From contig RFIM01000242.1 in assembly GCA_003695215.1 (NCBI GenBank), positions 1-8,976 of the forward strand: 8,976 nt of DNA, written 5' to 3'. A model generated the notes under the pieces. That model was not told where the DNA came from, searched no databases, and saw only the letters and a list, made by a program, of their open reading frames with translations. Source of the DNA: Chloroflexota bacterium (GTDB lineage: Bacteria; Chloroflexota; Anaerolineae; Aggregatilineales; UBA2796). Below are positions 1-5,979 of this stretch, in pieces (position 1 is the first letter of the stretch; each line of letters opens with the position of its first letter). A program made the position numbers and the translations under genes.

Positions 1-3
1 CCG

Positions 4-9
4 TATAAT
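4..9 (+). promoter_or_regulatory. Candidate -10 box for the HNH gene
   Basis: A perfect TATAAT hexamer lies about 50 bp before the ATG at 60, which would give a 5' leader of roughly 44 nt. The matching -35 element would fall outside the window, so only half of the promoter can be judged. The ribosome binding site before the ATG is weak (a GCGAG stretch just upstream). A chance match remains possible. Confidence 0.4.
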
Positions 10-59
10 TGCCCGCACACGACGCTGAAGCCTTGCATTCATAAAGATAGCGAGCACTC

Positions 60-839
60 ATGACACGACGAGCGGGCCTATTTCTAGGATCGGCACTTTG
101 GCAAGCCCTGGCTGAGCTGGGCGGGCGTTTATTCGGCAAAGTTGCTACGCCGTCGCCTGTTGAGCTGGTAGTGCCACGCCCGACGCGTCCGTATCTGGCA
201 CGCAAGCGCAGCCTGCCAATTGCTTTCACCAGCAGCGATTGGAAAAAGGCTCTGGACTACTGGGGACACCAATGCGCCATCTGTGGGCGCCCGCGCGGCC
301 TGTGGCACACCCTAGCGCAGGATCATTGGATTCCGCTCAGCGATCCGCGCTGCCCTGGCACCGTGCCGACCAACATCCTACCGTTGTGCCATGGCGAAGG
401 CGGCTGCAACAACAGCAAGGGCAACAAGGATCCGATCCACTGGCTTGAAGAGCGGCTTGGTAAGCGGCGCGCTGCGCAGAAATTGATTGAGATCCAAACC
501 TACTTCGCCTGGATTCAAGCGCAAGGCTATGGCTGCTACCTGTGCGGAGAAAAGCTCGAGCCGTATGGTACGGAAGGCTGGTTATGCAGCCGCTGCAACG
601 TGCTGATCAGCCAAGAGCAAGCGCTGCAGCTGCTGCGTTGCCCAGAATGCAAGTGCTGGCTACGTGAGTTAGAGCGTGGCCATCACTGCCCGCGCTGCGA
701 GCGCATCTGGCAGCCCGCCGAGATGCCCAATATCGAGTGGTGCCCATGCGGCAAGGGCGTGCTGGACTGGATTGACGAAAATGGCGAAGGCTGGTGGCGC
801 TGCCGCCGTTGTGGCAGCGAGTGGGAAAGCGCAGAATAG
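60..839 (+). CDS. HNH endonuclease-like protein with three C-terminal zinc ribbons
   Basis: Predicted metal-dependent nuclease of the HNH (beta-beta-alpha-metal) type, 259 residues. Seen in the sequence: a CxxC pair at C72/C75 followed by DHWIP (D88, H89), then NILPLC (N105, C110) and CNNSKGN (C116, N117). This is the order of an HNH fold stabilised by a structural zinc. Downstream are three zinc-ribbon-like modules: C159/C162 with C176/C179, C194/C197 with C210/C213, and C228/C230 with C248/C251. The last begins CxC rather than CxxC. The first ~26 residues are mildly hydrophobic but too short and interrupted to call a membrane anchor. ATG at 60 is the only in-frame ATG before the HNH core. 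The stop lies 3 bp from the end of the convergent amidohydrolase locus. Substrate and role are unknown. I see no partner methylase, intron, intein or transposase, so restriction, homing or repair roles cannot be told apart. Confidence 0.85.
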   Translation: MTRRAGLFLGSALWQALAELGGRLFGKVATPSPVELVVPRPTRPYLARKRSLPIAFTSSDWKKALDYWGHQCAICGRPRGLWHTLAQDHWIPLSDPRCPGTVPTNILPLCHGEGGCNNSKGNKDPIHWLEERLGKRRAAQKLIEIQTYFAWIQAQGYGCYLCGEKLEPYGTEGWLCSRCNVLISQEQALQLLRCPECKCWLRELERGHHCPRCERIWQPAEMPNIEWCPCGKGVLDWIDENGEGWWRCRRCGSEWESAE

Positions 840-842
840 CTT

Positions 843-1364
843 TCACGCATGCGCCAACGGCTGAATGCCATCTGTGTAGTGCCATACGCCGCCGATCAAC
901 GTGCCGACCACGCGCACCTGGAGCAACTCGTGCGGATCGATCTGGAAAATGTCTCGATCAAAAGCCACTAGATCGGCTAGGTAGCCGACTGCTAATTTGC
1001 CCAAGCGCGACTCCATGCCTGCCGCATAGGCAGCGCCTTGTGTATAGCCGCGCACTGCTTCTTCGATGCTCAGGCGCGCCTGAGGATACCAGCCTTCGCG
1101 GCTCGGCGAGCCATCAGCGCGGCAACGCGTGACCGCCGCATGGATGCCTTTGAGCGGCTCAAACGGCTCGACCGGCGAATCGGAGCCGAAAGCGACGCGC
1201 GCGCCCTGATCAATTTGCAAACGCGCATTGTAGGCATAGCGCGCGCGCTCGCCCCAATATCTATCCGCCATTGGATAGTCGGAAGTGGCGTGAATCGGCT
1301 GCATTGAGGCGATCACGTCTAGGGCGGCAAGGCGCGGCACGTCCTCCGAGCGGATCAACTGCAC
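843..1364 (-). CDS. Amidohydrolase, C-terminal fragment (173 aa)
   Basis: This is the remainder of the same barrel plus the C-terminal part of the small beta-domain. Visible motifs are the MQPIHATSD strand (residues 21-29), the FGSDSPVEP strand carrying the catalytic/metal aspartate D62, and the closing LAVGYLADLVAFDRD segment typical of amidohydrolase ends (124-138). The frame opens at a GTG that encodes the valine after the missing histidine. No Shine-Dalgarno sequence is evident there, so independent translation is not supported. The stop (TGA, 843-845) faces the stop of the convergent HNH gene. Confidence 0.8.
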   Translation of the reverse strand: MQLIRSEDVPRLAALDVIASMQPIHATSDYPMADRYWGERARYAYNARLQIDQGARVAFGSDSPVEPFEPLKGIHAAVTRCRADGSPSREGWYPQARLSIEEAVRGYTQGAAYAAGMESRLGKLAVGYLADLVAFDRDIFQIDPHELLQVRVVGTLIGGVWHYTDGIQPLAHA

Positions 1365-2464
1365 TGCTCAATGCGATGACGGCGATCTGATGGCTGCAAG
1401 CCACGCGCACGCTCGTCAGCCCGCACTTCTTGGTAGACGTTCAGCACTTCATGGACTGCTCGATCGCCAATGGCATGAATCGTAGCTGGAAAGCCTGCTC
1501 GACTTGCCTTCAGGACGAGCGCTAGCATTTGGTCGCGCTCGGTCACTACCACGCCGCAATTCTCAGGCTCGCCGATGTAGGGCTCAAACAGGAGCGCCGT
1601 GCGAGCGCCCAGAGCGCCATCAGCGAAAATTTTCAAGCCGCCAAGGCGCAGCCAGTGGTTGCCAAAGCCAAAGCGCAAGCCGAGCCGAATTGCCTCGTCG
1701 ATGTAAGGATCGTTGATCTGTTTCAGCACGCGCAAGCCGAGCTCGCCGCGCTCATAGAGCAGCTGGAAGGCTTCGAAGGCGCGCGGCTGATCGTAGTCAT
1801 GGATGCCCGTCAAGCCGCATTGCCAAGCGCGTTGTTGCGCCTCGCGCATCATCGCAGCGATCTCAGCAGCGCTTGGCACGGGCAAATGCTTGCGCACCAA
1901 GCTCATCGCGCCTTCTAGCAAGATGCCCGTCGGCGCGCCAGACTCATCGCGCAAGATGACGCCATCAGCAGGATCGGGCGTCTCAGCGGTGATGCCTGCT
2001 GCGTGCAGCGCCGCGCTATTGACCCAAGCAGCGTGTTCGCTGCGCGCTCGCAGAAAGACGGGATTGTGTGGCACTACTGCATCCAAATCGGCTGCTGTTG
2101 GGAAGGCGCTCTCTTCCCATTGTGCTTGCGACCAGCCGCGCCCGATCAGCCAAGCGCCTGCTTGTGCAGCGCGCGCCGCTTGCGCCACACGCGCCACAGC
2201 TTCTGCTTTGCTGGGCAGATCGGACAGATCGATCTCGCGCAAGGCGCGCGCTGTCAGCTCCCAGTGGATGTGCGCGTCCGTCAGGCCTGGAATCACGGTC
2301 GCGCCGTCTAAATTGTCGATCTGCGTGTGGCGCGTGGCGAGCGCGCGCAAGGACTCATCGCCAACAGCCACGATCTGATCGCGATGAATGGCGAGTGCGC
2401 TAGCGCGCGGCATGGCTTCATCAAGCGTGTAGATGTTTGCATTCAAGATCAGCCGATCCAGCAT
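1355..2464 (-). CDS. Amidohydrolase, N-terminal fragment (369 aa)
   Basis: This frame holds most of the TIM-barrel. Numbered from the ATG at 2464, it shows the metal-binding HxH (H65, H67 in DAHIH), the EHAAWVNS segment (H144), the GGLKIFADGALG strand with the likely carboxylated lysine K278 and D282, and the TIHAIGD motif with H330. It then stops at RIEQCS, exactly where the next conserved histidine (RIEH) should be. A GTG at 2476 would add four residues and overlap the GH57 stop codon. The ATG is preferred because GTGAGG sits 6 nt ahead of it. On its own the fragment lacks the last active-site strand and is unlikely to be functional. Confidence 0.85.
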   Translation of the reverse strand: MLDRLILNANIYTLDEAMPRASALAIHRDQIVAVGDESLRALATRHTQIDNLDGATVIPGLTDAHIHWELTARALREIDLSDLPSKAEAVARVAQAARAAQAGAWLIGRGWSQAQWEESAFPTAADLDAVVPHNPVFLRARSEHAAWVNSAALHAAGITAETPDPADGVILRDESGAPTGILLEGAMSLVRKHLPVPSAAEIAAMMREAQQRAWQCGLTGIHDYDQPRAFEAFQLLYERGELGLRVLKQINDPYIDEAIRLGLRFGFGNHWLRLGGLKIFADGALGARTALLFEPYIGEPENCGVVVTERDQMLALVLKASRAGFPATIHAIGDRAVHEVLNVYQEVRADERARGLQPSDRRHRIEQCS

Positions 2465-2470
2465 TTGTAG

Positions 2471-2476
2471 CCTCAC
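2471..2476 (-). promoter_or_regulatory. Ribosome binding site for the amidohydrolase, overlapping the GH57 stop
   Basis: On the minus strand GTGAGG is followed after 6 nt (CTACAA) by ATG at 2464. The GH57 stop codon TGA is embedded in this site, an arrangement expected for translational coupling of the two genes. It also decides the start in favour of the ATG over the overlapping GTG. Confidence 0.55.
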
Positions 2477-4650
2477 AGTCGCGTTGCAGTTTGGCTCACA
2501 CTTTGCGTCAAGGTGACTTCCCAGCGCTCGTTTGGCTCAAGCTGAAGGCGCCATAAGTGCAGGAAGACCGTGCCTTGATAGCCGCGCTCAAAGCCTTCTT
2601 CCGAGAGCGTGACGGTCTCCAGTGGGAATTGCCACAAAAAAGATGGACGACTCAGCGTGGTCAGGAGCGTCAGGTTGTGCAGCACAGTATCGACGCTGTA
2701 ATGGGCGATGCTTTCGAGTTCGCGCAAGGCCCTGAGCGGCAAGCGTTCGCTCTCGCCATTCAAGCGCAAGGCGCTGTTGGCTATATCTTGCCCGCCCTCG
2801 AAGCCGACTACAGTCTCGATGCCAAAGCGCAGCTCGAGCGGCTGTTTGCCGCGCTGAGAGAGCACATAATGCGCTTGGAAAGCGCTCTCGCCTTGGAAGA
2901 ACTGGAAAGTCTTGCGCACAGTGATAGGATGCTGCACATCGCCCAGCCAGACGTGGCCTGCGCGCTGAAGGGTGATGTGGGCTTGTTCACCGTTGCAATG
3001 TGCCTCTACGATCTCATAGGGCTGATTGACGAAATCGCCCTGCTCGGCGTATTGAGCGCGATAGAACTCATCGAGCGTGGTAGAGGCGCTCAAGAAATGG
3101 TCGAGGAAGGCACAGCGGCGATGCCAATCGTAGATCAAGCGCTGCTCCAAGCCTGCTTCTTTGGCGCGCACTGCGCGGCTGTAGGGCGGCTCGCTCTCTA
3201 GCGGCATGGGCGAGGTTGGCAGGAGAATCGTGCCCTCGGCAGCGGCTTGGCGCAAGCGCGCATGGTAGCTCTCTTTGCGGCGCGTCATCACATTGTAGAG
3301 ATTGTAAGCGCCAGGGCGGAAATCCAGCTCGATCATGCCGCCGCCGTGCACAGGCGACCAGACTGCGCTCAGCGGCGTGCCGAGCAGCACGATATCGTTA
3401 TGACCGTCTTGATCGAGATCGAAGGTCTGCAGGCGCAACGCGGTTTCCTCGCTCTCGGCGATCTCCTCAGCGGCGATTAAATTGGCGTAGTTAGCAGCGC
3501 GCAAGTTGAAGAGATAGACGCCGCCTGAGAAGCCGTGCCAATATGGATCGTTTCCTTGCGCAGCCCACAAGCGCTCCAGAGCGCGCTCGCGCTTGCGCCC
3601 GCGCCGCATAGCATGGACTTTGCGGCTGACCATCAGCACGCGCTTATGCAGATGGTTGACTTCATCGTATTTGACCAGGAAGTTGCGCCAAATGCCGCCA
3701 CGCAGGAAGCGCAGCTGATCGGCGCGGCGCTCGCGCTCGAGCCGTTGGCGCAACTCGCCGAGTTGTTGCCCATCGTCGGTGAATAAGCTCCAAACGCCCA
3801 TTTCCATGTAGCTGATGGCAGGCAAATAGGCGCGCCCAAGTGGCGGGAAACGCGAGAGATACTGACTCGGCGTGGTAGTCTTGAGCCACTCGGCGTTCAT
3901 CTCCAGGGCGGTGAACAAGTCTTCCATGTAGCGCCCTTCGCCCCAGCAATATTCGTAGGCGCCGGCATAAGTGCCGAACTTCTCGCCGTTATCCGCCATG
4001 AGCATCAGGCGCGGCGGCTGAGCGGCTGAAGGCTGCAGCGCTTGCTCGCGCAGCCATTCTAGCACGCTCTCCACGGGCTGCCAGGGTATGGCATAGCGCA
4101 GATATCTGAGCGATGGGAAGACAGCCAGAGCGTAGCCTTGCTCCTCCGTGATGTAATAGCCGAACAGATCGCGTGCGGCATTGAAACCGACCGCCTCAAA
4201 GTGCGTGTCATCTAAAATGACGTAGCGCAGCCCTGCCTGCACGATTGGCTTGGCTAGATGCGGTTCCCAGATGCGTTCAGTGAGCCACATGCCGCTAGGC
4301 GAGACGCTGAAGAGCGTCTCCAGCTCGTCGTTCAGCTTCTCAATCTGCCCGATCTTATCTTCGTCAGGGATCGCTGCCAGAATCGGTTCGTAATAGCCGC
4401 CGGAGAGCAGCTCGACCTGCTCAGCTGCTACCAGAGCGCGCAGGCGCTCCAACATCTCGCGCTGATTATGCTTGAGCCATTCCAAAAGCGAGCCGCTGTA
4501 ATGCAAAGCCACGCGCACCTTCGGATGATGCTCCAAGGCTTCTATCAGCGGCAGATAGCTGACGTGCGTGCTATGCTCAGTCACGTAACTGAACTGACCT
4601 ACGGGCTGATGGTTGTGAAAGACGAGAGAGAGATAGATTGGCTCGGTCAT
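2473..4650 (-). CDS. GH57 4-alpha-glucanotransferase / alpha-amylase
   Basis: Glycoside hydrolase family 57 enzyme, 725 residues, expected to cleave and re-form alpha-1,4 glucan bonds in the cytoplasm (no signal peptide seen). The conserved GH57 regions appear in order: HNHQP (12-16), SGGYYEP (83-89, E88), WLTERIWEP (122-130) with E125 as the predicted nucleophile, MADNGEKFG (218-226) with D220 as the predicted general acid, and YMEMGVW (281-287). The following helical part (about 300-390, with DPYWHG at 368-373) matches the DUF1925-like middle domain of Thermococcus litoralis-type glucanotransferases. The rest (about 400-725) matches their DUF1926-like beta-sandwich domain, and includes a calcium-loop-like DLDQDGHND (411-419). 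Domain order and length (TLGT is about 660 residues) favour 4-alpha-glucanotransferase, but amylase activity cannot be excluded. The ATG at 4650 is preceded by AAGG at 8 nt. It is first in a leftward unit with the amidohydrolase. Confidence 0.93.
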   Translation of the reverse strand: MTEPIYLSLVFHNHQPVGQFSYVTEHSTHVSYLPLIEALEHHPKVRVALHYSGSLLEWLKHNQREMLERLRALVAAEQVELLSGGYYEPILAAIPDEDKIGQIEKLNDELETLFSVSPSGMWLTERIWEPHLAKPIVQAGLRYVILDDTHFEAVGFNAARDLFGYYITEEQGYALAVFPSLRYLRYAIPWQPVESVLEWLREQALQPSAAQPPRLMLMADNGEKFGTYAGAYEYCWGEGRYMEDLFTALEMNAEWLKTTTPSQYLSRFPPLGRAYLPAISYMEMGVWSLFTDDGQQLGELRQRLERERRADQLRFLRGGIWRNFLVKYDEVNHLHKRVLMVSRKVHAMRRGRKRERALERLWAAQGNDPYWHGFSGGVYLFNLRAANYANLIAAEEIAESEETALRLQTFDLDQDGHNDIVLLGTPLSAVWSPVHGGGMIELDFRPGAYNLYNVMTRRKESYHARLRQAAAEGTILLPTSPMPLESEPPYSRAVRAKEAGLEQRLIYDWHRRCAFLDHFLSASTTLDEFYRAQYAEQGDFVNQPYEIVEAHCNGEQAHITLQRAGHVWLGDVQHPITVRKTFQFFQGESAFQAHYVLSQRGKQPLELRFGIETVVGFEGGQDIANSALRLNGESERLPLRALRELESIAHYSVDTVLHNLTLLTTLSRPSFLWQFPLETVTLSEEGFERGYQGTVFLHLWRLQLEPNERWEVTLTQSVSQTATRL

Positions 4651-4680
4651 GGCGCTAGCCTTGAGCTAGTGTTCAGGCTG

Positions 4681-4686
4681 AGTATA
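4681..4686 (-). promoter_or_regulatory. Candidate -10 box for the GH57 gene
   Basis: On the minus strand TATACT (5 of 6 matches to the consensus) lies about 31 bp before the GH57 ATG, giving a leader of about 25 nt. No convincing -35 hexamer is found at 16-18 bp spacing, so the call is tentative. It lies in the 136-bp region shared with the divergent aminopeptidase gene. For that gene I see only a weak TTGCGA/TAGGCT pair (4721-4749, + strand). Confidence 0.35.
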
Positions 4687-4786
4687 GCGCAGTCACAGCT
4701 TTTGTAGCTAATGGCACGGGTTGCGAATTCATTGGCGAGGCGTTAGGCTTAAGCCATGTTGACGTTACCTCGAGAGGATTTCTAAG

Positions 4787-5890
4787 ATGACCGATCCGCG
4801 CTTAGGGCGCCTGGCGCGCACCCTTGTGGAATACTCAGTGGCCGTCCAGCCGGGCGAGACAGTGGTGCTGACAGGCGAGATCAGCGGTTTGCCGCTCATC
4901 CGTGAGACGTACAAGGAAGTCGTTCGGGCAGGCGGGCATTGCCTTCCCATGCTGATTGACGAGACGATGAGCAACACTTTTCTGCGCCTTGCTAGCGATG
5001 AGCAGCTTGACTGGGTCTCGCCGCTTGAGGAATGGATGGCGAAAGAGGCGAAAGTGCTGATCGCCATTCGTAGCACCAACAACACGCGCGCTGCCACGAA
5101 TATCGATCCAAAGCGGGCCGCGCGCCGTGCACGCAGCCGCAACGAGCTGAATAAAATCCGCTTCATGCGCTCTGCCAGCGGCGATCAGCGCTGGACGCTG
5201 ACTCAGTTTCCAACTGAGGCCTATGCCCAGGAAGCCGATATGAGCCTTGAAGAGTTTGAAGATTTCGTCTATAAGGCCTGCTTTGCCGATCAGCCTGATC
5301 CAGTGGCGCTGTGGCGCAAGCTAGGCGAGGAGCAGCAGAAATATGTGGATTGGCTGAAGGGAAAGCGGCACGTCCATCTGCGCAGCGCCAACGCCGATCT
5401 GACGCTGAGCATTGAAGGGCGTACGTTCGTGAACTCAACAGCGACGCATAACATGCCTAGCGGCGAGATTTTCACTGGACCTGTCGAAGATTCGGTCAAT
5501 GGCTGGGTGCGCTTCACCTTCCCTGCCATTCGGGAAGGGCGCGTGGTAGAAGGCGTGGAATTGCGCTTTGAGCGCGGGCGCGTGGTGAGCGCCAAAGCGG
5601 CTAAGAACGAGGATTACCTTTTAGCGCAGCTGGATACAGATGCAGGTGCGCGCTACTTGGGCGAGTTCGCTATCGGCACTAATTTCGGCATTCAGCGCTT
5701 CACGGGCAATATCCTATTCGATGAGAAGATCGGCGGCACTGTTCACATGGCGCTTGGGCGCGGCTATCCTGAGACGGGCAGCCGCAATGAGTCGGCCATT
5801 CACTGGGATATGATCTGCGATCTGCGGCAAGGCGGCGAGATCATCGTAGATGGCGAAGTCTTCTATCGAGACGGCAAATTCGCCTTCTGA
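4787..5890 (+). CDS. M29 family metallo-aminopeptidase (AmpS/AmpT-like)
   Basis: Cytoplasmic dimetal aminopeptidase of peptidase family M29 (thermophilic aminopeptidases such as Thermus AmpT), releasing N-terminal amino acids from peptides. It has 367 residues, slightly shorter than the roughly 410 usual for the family. The catalytic domain is intact: E227 in MPSGEIFTGP, E293 in YLGEFAIGTN, H320 and Y327 in GGTVHMALGRGYPETG, and H339/D341 in IHWDM. E227 to E293 (66 residues), H320 to Y327 (7) and H339 to D341 (2) match the spacing I recall for the Thermus metal ligands and catalytic tyrosine. FDEKIGG (311-317) is also a family signature. The start is supported by GAGAGG at 4772-4777, 9 nt before the ATG. 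It is divergent from the GH57 gene and followed by an 89-bp gap before nuoJ, so it is probably a separate transcript. Confidence 0.93.
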   Translation: MTDPRLGRLARTLVEYSVAVQPGETVVLTGEISGLPLIRETYKEVVRAGGHCLPMLIDETMSNTFLRLASDEQLDWVSPLEEWMAKEAKVLIAIRSTNNTRAATNIDPKRAARRARSRNELNKIRFMRSASGDQRWTLTQFPTEAYAQEADMSLEEFEDFVYKACFADQPDPVALWRKLGEEQQKYVDWLKGKRHVHLRSANADLTLSIEGRTFVNSTATHNMPSGEIFTGPVEDSVNGWVRFTFPAIREGRVVEGVELRFERGRVVSAKAAKNEDYLLAQLDTDAGARYLGEFAIGTNFGIQRFTGNILFDEKIGGTVHMALGRGYPETGSRNESAIHWDMICDLRQGGEIIVDGEVFYRDGKFAF

Positions 5891-5909
5891 TGTTATGGCG
5901 CAACGCACA

Positions 5910-5938
5910 TTGGCGCGCTGCTAAGTTTGCGCTAAAAT
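5910..5938 (+). promoter_or_regulatory. Sigma70-like promoter for nuoJKL
   Basis: TTGGCG (5910-5915, 4 of 6 matches to TTGACA) and TAAAAT (5933-5938, 5 of 6 matches to TATAAT) are separated by 17 bp, the optimal spacing. Transcription would start near 5945, leaving a leader of about 35 nt. CAGGG (5966-5970), 9 nt before the ATG at 5980, can serve as a ribosome binding site. This is the best promoter in the window. It suggests nuoJ begins its own transcript rather than continuing one from the aminopeptidase gene. Confidence 0.55.
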
Positions 5939-5979
5939 GAACAAGCTAAGCAATCCGTGCAGCTTCAGGGCTAAAACTC

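Larger units (their letters stand above)
843..2464 (-). pseudogene. YtcJ-type amidohydrolase locus, broken by one frameshift
   Basis: Taken together the two reading frames form one metal-dependent hydrolase of the amidohydrolase superfamily (Amidohydro_3, YtcJ-like), which act on cyclic amides and related C-N bonds. The exact substrate is not predictable. The frames meet at 1364/1365. Read on the minus strand, the upstream frame ends ...HRIEQCS-stop. Inserting one base after the CA of the codon following GAG gives HRIEHVQLIR, the family's expected continuation. Restored, the protein would be about 540 residues, normal for the family, with no other lesion visible. Either the gene is freshly inactivated or the base was lost in sequencing or assembly. 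It lies immediately downstream of the GH57 gene and was probably cotranscribed with it. Confidence 0.85.

Noticed and set aside
836..846. A terminator between the convergent HNH and amidohydrolase genes
   Set aside because: Only 3 bp separate the two stop codons, and I saw no GC-rich hairpin followed by a T-run in the flanking coding ends.
60..2464. Defence or mobile island built around the HNH protein
   Set aside because: There is no methylase, helicase, integrase, toxin-antitoxin pair, direct repeat or composition shift nearby, and the neighbours are metabolic genes.
2557..3201. A 214-codon open frame antisense to the GH57 gene, and similar long antisense frames at 1803-2378 and 6184-6741
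   Set aside because: Their translations have no recognisable motif and biased, shadow-like composition, and they lie entirely within well-supported genes on the other strand. GC-rich codon usage commonly opens such frames.
4655..4669. Small inverted repeat CTAGC-5 nt-GCTAG just upstream of the GH57 start
   Set aside because: Only 5-bp arms, partly overlapping the ribosome binding site. It is too short to claim as an operator or attenuator without comparative data.
4721..4749. TTGCGA-17 bp-TAGGCT as a promoter for the M29 aminopeptidase
   Set aside because: The spacing is good but the -10 matches only half of the consensus. I found nothing better, so the promoter of this gene is left unassigned.
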